Positions 44,006 to 55,297 of a stretch of 64,000 bases of DNA are shown here, piece by piece. Below the pieces are notes generated by a model, which worked only from the letters and a program-made list of their open reading frames with translations, did no database searches and was not told where the DNA came from. This DNA is from Aureobasidium sp. EXF-3400 (taxonomy: Eukaryota > Ascomycota > Dothideomycetes > Dothideales > Saccotheciaceae). The position numbers and the translations under genes are program-made. Each line of letters opens with the position of its first letter. Positions within the stretch are counted from its first letter, which is position 1. Where the stretch lies: contig SWBL01000091.1 of assembly GCA_024195585.1 (NCBI GenBank), positions 89,997 to 153,996 on the forward strand. Reading direction: 5' to 3'.

Positions 44006-46396
44006 ATGACGTCCACCCCGAGCGATGCGGGCCTCCAGTCACCGCGAGAGAGCGACTCCGAGTCGTCCACTTCAATAGCCCACGCCGCCCAGAGAACACT
44101 CCCCAAACTATCCTTACCCTACCGCCGCTCAAATGCTTCAGTCGCCAGCTTGTTCGCTTCCACATCGTCCGCTCAACATTCTCCCACTGCCTCTGGCACT
44201 TCGACTCCACCTGCCGGCGTCGTCAATGCCTCCGTCTTCTCCCCTCCTGCTTCAAGATTGGCCAATGCCTTGAATTCGCCCACCACTGCTGCTCAACCCG
44301 ACGAAGCCCGTCAGCTGGTACTGCGCGCTTTTGCTCCTCGTGTCTCTGTCCTGGCCTCGGATGATTGTCAAGAGCTGCTGCGCCATAAAGGAATCAATGG
44401 CGGTCTACTAGAATTGCTCCGCCCTTTCGGAGAAAAAGTAGGCGGAAGAGTTGTTGTCAGGGATAGCACTGGTGCTAGTAGACCATGGGACGACTTTGGC
44501 ATCAGGTTTACTGGTGTTTCCGACGGCCTTGAAGCCCCGAGACTGGACTCCAACCCATCTGACTTGCCCGAATACCGTCCTGCGCGCTTGCGTACTGGAG
44601 GTGATGTCGACCAGATCGACGACCTCGTTGCTCGCCACCTTCAGTATGCTCAGGATCAACCACCTGCTGGCGACTATTTCTCCGCACCTGAAACAAAACC
44701 ACATCCATCACAGCTTACCCCATTTTACACTCTATACCTCCGAAGGCTTCTCTCTGGAATACCTGTGACCCCTCACGAGACCTTCTCTCACCCTGTAGCT
44801 CTTGTAATAGCCATCAGCTCTCGAAATCCCGCCCCTATAGACGAACTGCGCACTCTATATACCACCTCCAACACAGGCCAGTTCAGACCACCACCATGGG
44901 TTAATAACGAGTTTCTACGATATTATGTTCTCATTCATGACGAAGACCACGACGACATTACAAAGTCCACCGCTCTATATGAACAGATGAAGCGTCATTT
45001 CGGTCTGCACTGTCATTTATTGCGTTTGCGAAGTAACGAATGCCTCCCTTCAGACGATGACAGCATGAGGCTACCCAGTTGCGAGTGGCTTTCTGCTGGA
45101 GAGGAGCTGGGTGAAATAGCCAACAGAGGTAAGTTGCTGCAACCAAAACCGCTAGTCCAATTATCTAATGTACATACAGAGAGCTCCGAAGTTGACGACG
45201 ATCCTACTCCATACATCTTTGAGTCTGATGCAGCAGCCATCCGAGCGTTCGTTCGCGAAATGGTAACTCAATCAGTAGTACCTGGCATGGAACGCTTGTC
45301 GGCCTTGTGGAACAATGAAGTAGCTTCACGGCGACGAGGTATCGCAGGAAAGATTGGTATGGTGTCCAAGCGCTTCACCTTCGGTTTCTCGGGGCGAGGC
45401 TCTTCTGGTGGCATCGGCGGTTCAAACAGCAACTACGACGCCTTACAAGGATTCTACAAACCTGATACGCCGGAAGCTGTACTACGCAAACTCGCCGACT
45501 ATGCTTTCATGCTCCGCGACTTCAAGCTCGCTCAGAGCACTTACGACCTCCTCTGCACAGACTATAAAAATGACAAGGCGTGGAAACACTACGCTGGCGC
45601 TAATGAAATGGCCGCCCTTACAGCTCTTCTATCAGCACCCATCGTACCCTCTCGCATTCGGGTTGACTCTCTAGACCAATTACTAGAGACAGCATACTAC
45701 TCCTACCTCACTCGCTGCTCTGCCCCTTACGCAGCCCTACGCACGTTAATCATAGGCACAGAGTTGTTGCGTCTACGAGGTGGATCAGCTCTAGACGACT
45801 CTGCGCGCTGGGCAACCCGCATCCTCGAAGACAGGTTAGTAGGAAGCACAGGACACGCCTTACTTCTCGAACGCATTGCATCCTGCTATTCCTCACGCCG
45901 CGGCCACGGAAAACTAAACTCTGGCTCACGACACCGAAAAGCCGCTTTCTACCACATTCTGGCCGCAGAAGCCTGGTTGAAACTCGACAAACCACGCCAG
46001 AGCGAGCAAAATCTGAATTGTGCTACGGAAATCTATACAACCAGTTTACCGCCCTCAAACCATGAGATCTCGTCGTTTGAGCATCTGGAAACGTTTTTGT
46101 TGCAGCTCAAACAAGCGGTGGTGGAAAGCAGACCTGCTACCAGAGATGATGCTGGTGCCAATGCTACTGAACAGCGAGATCAAGAAGACACATTGGCAGA
46201 TGTGGAAACGATACAGGAACAACCTAGCGGTGGCCAACGAAGCCATGCTAGAACTCTTAGCACTGCAGCAGCTGCTGCTGCTGCTCCTTCTACTGCAGTA
46301 TCGGGGTTGGATCCATTAGGCGTGGCTGTGTTACCGCCTCCACATAGTCCTACCCTTGAAGAACGACCGGATCCTGCTAATGATGGGTTTGAGTAG
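44006..46396 (+). CDS. trs85: TRAPP complex subunit Trs85 (TRAPPC8)
   Basis: Trs85 is the specific subunit of TRAPP III, the Ypt1 exchange factor in autophagy and early Golgi traffic. I begin at ATG 44006 (MTSTPSDAGL); an ATG at 43931 in the same frame is also open. Residues ~1-100 are Ser/Thr-rich and disordered. The signature block RVSVLASDDCQELLRHKG, then GGLLELLRPFGEKVGG and RDSTGASRPWDDFGIRF, identifies the family. TPR-like helices fill the C-terminal half. An intron at 45129-45179 (GTAAGT to TACAG, 51 nt) is a multiple of three without a stop, so the unspliced frame stays open; after splicing the protein has 779 residues. It diverges from the CCA1 fusion gene over about 290 bp. Confidence 0.92.
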   Translation: MTSTPSDAGLQSPRESDSESSTSIAHAAQRTLPKLSLPYRRSNASVASLFASTSSAQHSPTASGTSTPPAGVVNASVFSPPASRLANALNSPTTAAQPDEARQLVLRAFAPRVSVLASDDCQELLRHKGINGGLLELLRPFGEKVGGRVVVRDSTGASRPWDDFGIRFTGVSDGLEAPRLDSNPSDLPEYRPARLRTGGDVDQIDDLVARHLQYAQDQPPAGDYFSAPETKPHPSQLTPFYTLYLRRLLSGIPVTPHETFSHPVALVIAISSRNPAPIDELRTLYTTSNTGQFRPPPWVNNEFLRYYVLIHDEDHDDITKSTALYEQMKRHFGLHCHLLRLRSNECLPSDDDSMRLPSCEWLSAGEELGEIANRGKLLQPKPLVQLSNVHTESSEVDDDPTPYIFESDAAAIRAFVREMVTQSVVPGMERLSALWNNEVASRRRGIAGKIGMVSKRFTFGFSGRGSSGGIGGSNSNYDALQGFYKPDTPEAVLRKLADYAFMLRDFKLAQSTYDLLCTDYKNDKAWKHYAGANEMAALTALLSAPIVPSRIRVDSLDQLLETAYYSYLTRCSAPYAALRTLIIGTELLRLRGGSALDDSARWATRILEDRLVGSTGHALLLERIASCYSSRRGHGKLNSGSRHRKAAFYHILAAEAWLKLDKPRQSEQNLNCATEIYTTSLPPSNHEISSFEHLETFLLQLKQAVVESRPATRDDAGANATEQRDQEDTLADVETIQEQPSGGQRSHARTLSTAAAAAAAPSTAVSGLDPLGVAVLPPPHSPTLEERPDPANDGFE

Positions 46397-46802
46397 ATTA
46401 AGTAGGAAGTTAGAGAATTCTTCATCTCTCTGTTGTTTTTTTCGGACTCTAAGCGACGAGGCATCCAAGGTTTACATTTTGCATGGCGATTGCGTTGTTT
46501 TTCTTTTCTTTCTCAGGCCGGCCTTTGTGGGAATAGGCATCTTCTACCATCTGGGGCTGTTTGGCATGGCGCACCTACAGTCAGTGTCTATAGAAATATA
46601 TATCTAATTCGTTCTCTTCGCAGATGATCATTGATCCCTTCCCTAACCGATAATCATCTCCATTTCGTTCACTGCATTCGAAAGATCTAAAAAGACAAAA
46701 GAAAAGATGTGGAGAGGAATTGAATATTCACAGCATCTGGTATAACAGAACGCTGTTACTCCTATGCTTATGCCTTTCGTTCTTACCATCAAGCCAGGCA
46801 AC
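46397..46802. other. Convergent intergenic region
   Basis: The 3' flanks of trs85 and of the universal-stress-domain gene share this 406 bp. It is T-rich after the trs85 stop. Nothing else was recognised. Confidence 0.55.
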
Positions 46803-48502
46803 TCATGGAATGGGGTATCTCGACTTCTTGCCTCTGGTAGAGCCCTTTGGCTCATCACTTCCGCCTCCCAGCTGATCCAACAGATCCAGCACTCCACCGC
46901 CACCTCCAGACCTCGCGTTCTCCTTCTTCTCTTTGGTCTGTCTCTCTCTTTCCTTCTCTTCCTCTTCGGCTTTCAGCGCTCTTTCTCTTGCTTCCATTAA
47001 GGCTCGTTCCTGGGCTTCGTAGTATGCGGAATGGGGTTGCGCGGCGCTGTTGTCACGCTCATCGTCCGAATCATCGAATTCAGAGGTCTCGGCGCCAGAG
47101 TCAGGGACTGCGCGTAGCTGAGGTGATTGTATCAAGCCACGCGAAGGAGAGCGCAGAGTCTCGGGACTCTCGCTGCGGTTGCTGCCGAAACTGCCACTGC
47201 GGGCACTGCGGCCGCTGCGGCGACTAACGTCTGAGCGAGCGGAGGTCACGCGACTAAGGGGCTCTCCGTCTGCTGCTATCTGGTCTGGACGATAGCCTAT
47301 GGCCTCGGCAACCATACGGGCTTCTTCCTCAGCATCGCGCGTTTCCAGTTCGGGAAGTGCACCTAAACCGTCGCCGGGCATGATGCTCAGGCGATGTAAA
47401 GGATCCAGGGTGTAGCCTGCGCCATTGGCAGCAGTGTTGTCACTCTTGTCAAGAATGTCGCGGTACCCACGACGAGTGGGATCTTCAAGTCTCTGTCGCT
47501 TCTTCTTGTCGCGCTTAGACGAGGGACGTACGACAATGACGGGGACGGGCGAGTGTTGGAGACAGTACTTGGACACGGAACCTGGCAGCAGGCCTTGGAA
47601 GCCTCCCAGCGATCGACCTCTTGTACCGACGACTAGTATGGCTGGTTCGTAGATTCTGATCTTTTATGTAGGTTAGTTTTTGTATTCAAGTATGCAAGTA
47701 TGATCATCGACATACCATGCGCTGGATCGTGTCCTGGACTTTGCCGATAGAAAACTCCAGAATGATATTAATGGCCTTATCCTCGGTGTTCTTTTCTTCG
47801 ATACGCTCAAGCATGCGGTTAGCCTCCTTACGGTAACTGCGCTCTCTACCTCCTCTATCGCTTCCACCGCCGGCCCATTTGGCTGCCTCTTTACTGTCCT
47901 TCTCAACGACTCTTAAACAGACGACTTCGTCGCCATCGTCGACAAGTTCGTCGATCAACCATTCTAGAGCAGTATCGGAGTAGTCGTTGGTATCGGTGCC
48001 GCAGAGGAAGGTGCGCGAACGCTTGGTGTATTCATATTCGCGATGCTTGCGACTGAGCGTCAGCGAGAAATCCGAGGCGTCGCGGTTGTCGAATGTGTCA
48101 AAAGAGACACGAGGTTTGAACTGACTGGTCAGCGTGTTAGTATGGGCCATGTAGGGGAGTGCGGTGCGAAGGAAAGGTGACTCACGTAGGTGGAGGAGGG
48201 CTGCTGAATCGTCTGGTGGCCGAGGTCTCCTTGATGGGTATTGGCCTACGACTGCGGCTGCGACTAGCTTCGATGGCTCCTCCAGCGACTCTGACATTCG
48301 GCATGAACTGCACAGAAGTTCTTCGAGCGGGGTTGCTGTCGTCAGAGCTGTGGAAGCGAATGGGCAGGGGGCGGGGCTTGTCGGCCGGGTTGTAAGAACT
48401 TCCTCCAAAGGCCAACGATTGCGAGGGGATATCTGACGTCTCGCCTTCGGGATTATTCTGTGTAGGCGTCGCCTTGGGCGATTGTATCGGCGACGGGTTC
48501 AT
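46803..48502 (-). CDS. Universal stress protein (USP) domain protein
   Basis: Exons 48502-48186, 48124-47716 and 47660-46803 join in phase (527 residues). I start at ATG 48502 (MNPSPIQSP) because the longer open frame has no ATG further up. The first ~120 residues are Ser/Pro/Arg-rich. The USP alpha/beta domain spans about residues 140-285: RTFLCGTDTNDYSDTALEWL opens it and GTRGRSLGGFQGLLPGSVSK is the ATP-binding G-2x-G-9x-G-S motif, followed by PVPVIVVRP. The C-terminal ~230 residues are low-complexity (Arg/Ser and Glu/Lys coiled coil, then poly-Gly and LLDQLGGG). Fungal proteins of this build are common but their function is poorly defined. Confidence 0.88.
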
Positions 48503-50038
48503 GACGGACAAGTGTGCTTCGTATGGGAGCAAGGAGTGGAAGTTGCGGTCGGCAGGCACAGTATTAATTAATGAGTTTGTCGATACGACGAAGCAATAGC
48601 AGTGAGGGATGGCGATGGTTCGCTCTCGGTACAGGGATATGTGACTGAGTCCGCGCCCTACAGAAGCTGCATATGTTATGGACGAAAGGATTGGATGCGC
48701 TTTGGGAAAGTCGGTCGGTGACTACCTGATTTAATGATGCGGTGATGCGGCCAAGGCTTATTAGCCCTTGCCAATGCCACCTTCAACGGTATCTAAGGCA
48801 GTGCTCTTGAACTGAACAGTTATCTACCGATAAGATACTTTCTCTCGTCAGCTCTTATACGTCTACAAACAACTGCATCAAGTATCCACGTGCTTAGCTA
48901 TGTCGTCCCTTCATCTCGCTCTTCTCACCTGGTCCACCGTTGTGTGATTGACAGTAACGAAATGTGGGGGAGACCTGGAACGTGCTGTTGCTGTCAGCCA
49001 TTTGATTTCACATGCGTCGGGCTTGTTTGCTGGCTTTCTCCAAAACGCTCACCAGCCGAAACCATGCTATCAAAAGGCAGAGACTTGTCATGCCAGCAGC
49101 GACGTCCAGTGAGAGCCTGACACAATGGTGACTTTCAGTGGACGATCCCAGGAATCTCGATAACATTCTGCATTTCGATGGTAGGTTATAGAGGCCGACC
49201 ACCATGATGGAATATCATCTCATACCGAAACCGATGCACGCTATGTTCGGGCGAAAGCAGATGTTGTGTTCAGGCAAGCATATATAGATTACTGTCTCAT
49301 GCATGCGATTCTCTTTACAGCTTTAAGTACGGAAGTATATCAGCGTAGGCGTATCTTGACAAGGATATCAAAGAGACAAGTACTGTTCTTGCGTATTGTT
49401 AGGCTCACACAGCACGTCCGTGAACGATATCTGCTGCTACCGCATCCTCCAGACAGTCGGAATCAGTATGAATTAGTTGTCGGATTGCACAGAGTACCGA
49501 CCGTCCTCGACGAAGCGAGAGTGTAAAGAATACCGCGTCGAAGACCCGACTCGCGCGGTGACTGTCGGTGACATATCTCGTCGGAGACGCGGGACCCAGC
49601 AACTGGAACGTTAACAGCCATTTGAGAGGTCATGTCGCTGGTCATGACGCCCATGACATGGTATGATCTTACTTCGGCCATTGGGCAGGATTATATAGCG
49701 CTGAAAAGCCTGTCGATTGCAAGCGTCGCAGTCACCATCCCTAGTGTAATACACCCTGTCGTTCACAACTGTAAAAATGCACAATTGTTTCCGAATTGGG
49801 GACGGGTCCAGAGAGAGTTGACTTGAGGTAGCTGCTGCTTTTGGGCGGTAAGGGTTGGCGCATTGGGTAGTCTTCTTTCTGATCAATGAGTGCAAAGAGG
49901 ACACGGAACATACCAGAATGAAAGTTGTGGAGATCAATCGTGCTTCTTCTTCTTCTTAGAACCAAGATCTGACAAGCTATGTCGTCTTGCAAGATCCGTT
50001 GCAGGACATTGAAGGTCGTTGTAAAGCAGCGACTGTGC
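48503..50038. other. Gene-poor intergenic region of 1.5 kb
   Basis: Open frames here are short and scattered on both strands. None shows signal peptide, domain or in-phase splicing. No tRNA-like B box was found. It contains the promoter of the USP gene at its left and the 3' flank of the GS-like gene at its right. Confidence 0.5.
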
Positions 50039-51663
50039 CTACACTGTCTCAATATAGCGCTTGAACTCCCTGAGCACGGGTATTGTCAGTACCGGTCCTT
50101 GAATAACAGGAATATGACTTACCAATCCGTGACTGCCTCGTCCCACAGTCTAAGTTCATGTTCGCGGGTGCCAGCAAAGTGATCGACGAATTCGTCGCCA
50201 AACACTTCTCTCGCAATGCTGTCCTTGCTCTTGAACTTTTCGGTGGCCTCTCTCAGACTCTTGGCTAACCGGACACCTTTGTCTGATTCACCGCCAACAT
50301 CTTCACCCTTGCCCAAGGGTGGGATAGGAATCTCAAGCTTCTTCTCTACGCCTCTCCATCCTAATGCGAGGATGGTTGCCAAGACAAGGTAGGGATTTGT
50401 GTCTGCACCAGGTACACGAACTTCGAAACGAGTGGATCTGGGAGAAGCAGTTGGAGGTGCGATAAGACGGATACTCGCGGCGCGATGCTCCAAGCCCCAG
50501 CTTACGGTGACGGGTGCCCAGAAGTTCTCGACCAGGCGCTTGTAGCTGTTGATTGTAGGAGCGAAGATTGGCATGACATCCGGAAGACCCTCGATCAGAC
50601 CAGCGAGGAAATGGCGGCCCAGATCAGATAGGTTCTTGACGTCCTCGTAAGGAGCGTTAGCATCGGTTTCGCTACGAGCAAAGAGATTTTGCTTTGTTTC
50701 CGGATCGCACAATGAGACATGCATGTGACCGCTGTTTCCTGGCAGGTTCTCGCGGGGTTTCGCCATGAAGCAAGGTGTGATGCCAAACTTGCTAGCGATC
50801 GACTTGACAGTGAGCCTGCAAATGTGTTAGCTGAGGCTTGAAGTTATAAGGCTTCCGTGGCGTACTTGAACAGGGCTGCTCGGTCCGCCATGCCTCTGAT
50901 CTCGCCGAACTCGAGAGCAGCCTCAAAGACACCAGGTCCACTCTCTGTATGCCATCCTTCAATGTTGCATCTAAACTTTTCACAGGCATCGTAGACGCCG
51001 TAGTAGTAGTCTTGGTTGTGTACCGGTCTTGTAACACTGTATCCAAACATGCCCTCGGTCAGGGATGGTAGAGCAGATGGTACGTTCTCCTTGAGGAATT
51101 TGGCTGTGCTGGACGAGTTGCGCTCGGAAGCTGTAGGATCGGAGGGAGATCTGAACTGGTAGAACTCATATTCGGCTGTACAAATATCACAGTCAGCCTT
51201 GTATTTGGACCGTGTGTTGGTCATACGCACCTCCTGCCATGGCACTCATGCCCTTGGCCTGAATCTTGTCGACAGCTCTTCCCAAGACACTTCTCGGACA
51301 AGCCGACACAGACTCGCCTTCTGGTTCATAAAAGCTGACCAGGAAGAAGGGTATGTTGTTCTCCCAGGGTATCCTCCTGAAACTGGCAAGGTCGACTTGA
51401 GCGGTGAGGTCTCTGTATCCATTCTCCTTATTCGAGATCTTGAGTTCCTTGAAGTAGGTCTGATCGTGCATGTCCCAGCCAAAGATGACGGAGCAGAAGC
51501 CAAAGCCAGACTTGGCAATAGAGAGGAACTTCTTCTTGGAGACCAGCTTGCCTCTCAAGATACCGTCAATGTCGCATCCTGCCAGCTTGACACTCGTGTC
51601 ATTCTTCAGAAGCTCTGGCAGATCTTCGAGCGCGAGAGCCGTAGGGTCGTCTGTGATAGCCAT
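50039..51663 (-). CDS. FluG-like / GS-I-like glutamine synthetase family protein
   Basis: Four exons join in phase: 51663-51231, 51175-50866, 50815-50123 and 50069-50039, giving 488 residues. The family couples ATP-dependent glutamylation of ammonia or amines. Seen are the N-terminal beta-grasp (GCDIDGILRGKLVSKKKF), the catalytic domain with WHTESGPGVFEAALEFG (in place of HHEVAPGQ of true GS-I), LPGNSGHMHVSL, and RLIAPPTASPRSTRFEVRVPGADTNPYLVLA. These place it with fungal GS-like/FluG C-terminal proteins and bacterial gamma-glutamylamide synthetases rather than the housekeeping GS. The last exon encodes only the final ten residues. It diverges from an SDR gene; GATAAG sites between them suggest nitrogen regulation. 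Confidence 0.9.
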
Positions 51664-52347
51664 GTTGGAATCGACTATCGGAGTGTTCGATAGGACGAGG
51701 ATCTGAGAGGGCGCGGATTGGGCGGTGCGTGCTGATAATGGATATCTCGTGCAGTCGCAAAGTTGGCTGCATACGCAACATGAACCTGGCCCCGAAGATA
51801 AGCGAATGCGGGGCGAGCTGCATCGCTGATCATCCCTTTCCTGTGTTTCGTCAGGGTCATGCTATGACGCCGATCGGGTCCCTATCTTCTACATTCACGT
51901 GCTGTGCTACCAAGGACCAAGACAAATCAATTTTTGTACGACTGGAAAAGCAATCGTTATGGGCTCGATGTGATACTGAGAGCTCAGCATCTGGTTACAT
52001 CATACCATCCAGCTCGATCAACCCCACAAAAAGGGCGTCCACCTTCGTGTTCCCTCCAACACCTCCCTTATCACGTAAAACTAACCCGATTTCGGCCCGG
52101 CCGGCGGAGTCACTGACCGCAACGATAGCGATCACCCCTTGGCAGTTTATGAAACACATGTTCAACTCCAGATTTCTTCTTGATACATTCAACATCAGTC
52201 GCCTCTTCTGTTTGCCTGCTACGTGTCTGCTCTAGCAAGGTAAGCATTGGTCTATGTAGCCGCACAAGCTCAATGCTAACTTGGATAAACTACAGCTACA
52301 TTTAAAGCTTCATTCACATAACTTTTGATAAGATCCTATCCGCAACC
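51664..52347. other. Divergent intergenic region GS-like/SDR
   Basis: The 684 bp between two divergent start codons contain the GATA sites listed separately. No coding sequence is supported; a 168-codon plus frame crosses it without protein features. Confidence 0.6.
51796..52332. promoter_or_regulatory. Three GATAAG-type sites in the shared GS-like/SDR promoter
   Basis: GATA-factor (AreA-type) core sites are visible at 51797-51802 (GATAAG, plus), 52067-52072 (CTTATC, i.e. minus) and 52327-52332 (GATAAG, plus, 16 bp before the SDR start). Nitrogen metabolite control is an inference from the motif and from the GS-like gene. Confidence 0.4.
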
Positions 52348-53444
52348 ATGAGCTCTGAAGGTAGAGGTCGCCTCGCTGGCAAGAACGCTGTCATCACCGG
52401 TGCTGCTGGGTAAGTAAAATCATATCTCGTATCGTCGGTGTCTCGCTGCGTTAGTTAGCATTGGTAGAGAGCACATCTTGCCACTATCATAAAATCCGAC
52501 TATCGTCCAGACAAGCGACACTGAGAGAACTTACACTAACACCTGGGTAGTGGCATCGGTCTCGAGACCTCCATTCTTTTTGCTCGTGAGGGTGCATCTG
52601 TTCTGATGTGCGATATCTCGGCACCTGCTCTCGAGAAGGCTCTTGCCAAGGTCAAGGAGATTGTCCCTAACGCTGCCGGCAAGATCGAAACCACCATGTG
52701 CGACGTGAGCAAGGAGGCTGATGTTGCCGCAACTGTCGAGAAGCTGGATCCCTGGGGTGGTCTCGACATCATGTTCAACAACGCTGGCATCATGCACGCT
52801 GACGACGCAGGTAAGTATCACTTGAAGTTTTCATTGGATCGTTCGAGGCTTACAGAGTTGCAGACGCCATTGATACTCCCGAGAAGATTTGGGATCTTAC
52901 TCACAACATCAACGTCAAGGGTGTCTGGTTTGGCTCAAAGCACGCAGTGCAAGCACTGCGTAAGCACAACAAGACTAAGGGCTCCATCATCAACACCGCT
53001 TCAGTGGTCGCGCTGGTGGGAGCAGCAACACCTCAACTGGCATACACAGCCAGCAAGGGTGCTGTTCTCGCAATGACTCGTGAGCTTGCTATTGTGCACG
53101 CACGTGAAGGCTTCAGATTCAACGCTTTGTGCCCTGCTCCTCTCAACACTCCCTTGTTGCAGGACTGGCTGGGCGACGACAAGGCCAAGCGTCAGCGTCG
53201 TGAGATCCACTTCCCTACTGGACGTTTTGGTGAGGCGATTGAGCAGGCCCACGCTGTGGTATTTTTGGCCAGTGATGAGAGCAGCTTCGTCAACGGAACC
53301 GACTTTGTCGTTGACGGTGGTATGACCAAGGTATGTTGCATTGGATGTCCAGAATACATTTTGGCGCAGTGGCTGATTTTTTGATAGGCATATGTCACTC
53401 CTGAAGGTCCTCCGGCCCCTGCCCCTGCTAACCTCGCAAAGTAA
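52348..53444 (+). CDS. Short-chain dehydrogenase/reductase (classical SDR)
   Basis: Exons 52348-52409, 52551-52810, 52864-53330 and 53388-53444 join in phase to 281 residues. The first intron (141 nt) interrupts the cofactor motif TGAAGGIG; the others are 53 and 57 nt. Present are NNAG, the catalytic Ser in NTASVV, and YTASK (Y-x-x-x-K). The Asp in MCDIS at the end of strand beta-2 favours NAD(H). The short tail AYVTPEGPPAPAPAN is characteristic of a fungal SDR subgroup. Divergence from the GS-like gene suggests a role in oxidising or reducing a product of the same pathway, for example in amine or amino-alcohol use (inference). Substrate unknown. Confidence 0.92.
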
Positions 53445-53748
53445 AGTGGCCAGTGTCATTTTTATTTTCATAGGGAGTTGGCGCATGGCTAGTTCTGCAT
53501 GGAGCAAACGGATGATTTGACGATTCTTTCCTACACAGCGAGATTATACAGTTGAATGAGATTTCGCATTAGACCAAGACTATAATCTATCTTGCTGTCT
53601 CAGCTTCGGTCTAGCGGACCAAGTGTGTGAGGGGTAATGTGCTGCCGCTTGTGGCATACTATCTGTTTGTGTCGTACAGATGTGTGAATCATATAGTAGT
53701 TGGGCGAGAGGTTAGAGAATGGTCAGACGTAGAGTCGGTGAAGGGTGT
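53445..53748. other. Convergent intergenic region
   Basis: The 3' flanks of the SDR and MPC2 genes share this 304 bp. No feature was recognised. Confidence 0.55.
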
Positions 53749-54344
53749 TTAAACCTTCTTGGCGTTCTCAATGGCGCCCTTAGGATCTTTAGCAATAGCC
53801 TCGAGCTCTCTGCCCTCCTGCTTGCCAGCCTTCTTGAGTTCCTCAGGAATGGAGTCACCCTTTTGAGCTTGTTGCCAGAGGAGGATACGCGAGACCTGTG
53901 TTGCGCCGACGCAGAAGAGAAGGAAGTTAACGGAAGCGAGGCTGTTTCATCACTGTCAGTATGTGGCTCTACAGGATTTCAAGCAGAGGTCGATTGGACA
54001 TACAAAAGGTTTCTAGGCTTGATGACGAAGCACCAGCGGGTCCAGATCAAACCAGTAGCCATGAGCGCACCGTTCTGGGAAAGAGAAAGCGACTCGACGG
54101 GACGAGCGAAGTCGGCAGCACCAGCAAGAACGAGACCCCACTTCATGATGGGAGCCCAGAAGTGGACGGTCTTGGGGCCGACAGGAGAGTTCCAGAGCTG
54201 TTGGAGACGAGACTGGTTTGGCGGAGGTTCGACATTGGTCTCTGCTGCGGACTGATAGGTGCGTCTTTGAGCGATGGGCTTGCCGGTGCGGGCAGCCTGT
54301 TGGCGGAAGGCATTGAAGAAACGGAGACCGGCTCTGGACGACAT
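53749..54344 (-). CDS. mpc2: Mitochondrial pyruvate carrier subunit, Mpc2/Mpc3 type
   Basis: An inner-membrane subunit of the pyruvate carrier. Exons 54344-54004 and 53941-53749 join in phase over a 62-nt intron (177 residues). I chose ATG 54344 (MSSRAGLRFFNAFRQQAARTG), which gives an Arg-rich targeting leader. Family blocks: LWNSPVGPKTVHFWAPIMKWGLVLAGAAD, SLSQNGALMATGLIWTRWCFVI and KPRN-LFLASVNFLLFCVGATQ. The last helix is supplied by exon 2. The C-terminal ~45 residues are Lys/Glu-rich and extend beyond the yeast protein. It diverges from another mitochondrial gene (NDUFA2) across 278 bp. Confidence 0.93.
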
Positions 54345-54622
54345 TGTTGCTGTCTGTTGTTGTGATTGAGTGGAGATTGAAAAGAAGTTGCGCTCGAAGG
54401 GAAAGCGAGAGAGTTGCTGCTGCTTTCCGGCGATATCTCGAAGGACCCGATGCCGCAATGCGGAGCACGAGCGGAGTTTGTGTCAGCGCTTGCCGTGTCT
54501 GCCAGAGAGAAGTGTTTGCTCTGTTTGTTTCGTCGCCCGTAGGTCAGCAATAGCGACACTCGACTGTCGCGAAAGTCCAAGAGGCTCAATTGGACCATTC
54601 AACTCAACTCTCTCACACAACC
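54345..54622. promoter_or_regulatory. Bidirectional promoter region MPC2/NDUFA2
   Basis: Only 278 bp separate the start codons of two divergent genes for mitochondrial inner-membrane proteins. An ATTGG (inverted CCAAT) lies at 54589-54593, close to the NDUFA2 start. Shared control is inferred from the arrangement. Confidence 0.45.
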
Positions 54623-55092
54623 ATGTCGCTCAAGCAATCATTCTCCAAGGCCCTCAAGGAGCTGCGCTTCCACCACTGCCAAACCTCAGAACACAGCGCC
54701 GCCGTCCGGTAAATTGCCATCCTCTCGCGACCTCCAACTCGATGCGCAACCAGAATCCTGACTGCTGGACAACAGCTCCTTCCTTACCCAGCAATACCCT
54801 GCCATGAAGAAGGCCAACCCTCACACCCCCATCTTGATCCGCGAAGCCCTTGAAGTCGAGCCGAGAGTCTGGGCAAGATACGGTTAGCACACCTACAACG
54901 CAACCTACTCAACCATGGAACAATCACTGATCATGCTGTCGATTAGACTTTGGCAAGGAGAAGAGCGCAAGTTTGAAGGGTATGTTCTGGTCGCAATGCA
55001 ATACCGACCATCATTACTGACATGGTATACCAGGTCTTGACGGCAAGGCTATTGAGAGCAAGATTGCTGAGCTGGTCCAACAAGCTCAATAG
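54623..55092 (+). CDS. NADH:ubiquinone oxidoreductase subunit NDUFA2 (B8, 10.5 kDa)
   Basis: An accessory thioredoxin-fold subunit of mitochondrial complex I. Four exons join in phase: 54623-54708, 54776-54882, 54947-54979 and 55034-55092 (94 residues). Each exon is short, the third only 33 nt, so no long frame reveals the gene. Diagnostic sequence: LKELRFHHCQTS, then [34 protein letters not shown], which matches the conserved KKANP-LPILIRE...WARY...G of B8 subunits. It ends GKAIESKIAELVQQAQ. It converges on the dioxygenase gene with 205 bp between stops. Confidence 0.93.
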
Positions 55093-55297
55093 ATACCCCT
55101 GGTCGAAACTCATCGTCGTTCCTCTTGCTGTACAAAATTTGCGAACCTATTTTCCATCATCCTGCCGAAATCTACCACAACCACCACCACTCAACAAACA
55201 TAAATGCACCATATACATATTGTTGCGAGAGTCAAAATGATACTGAAACTTCGTTACTGAGACTTTATTTCTAACGGAACAACAAGTATATACGACA

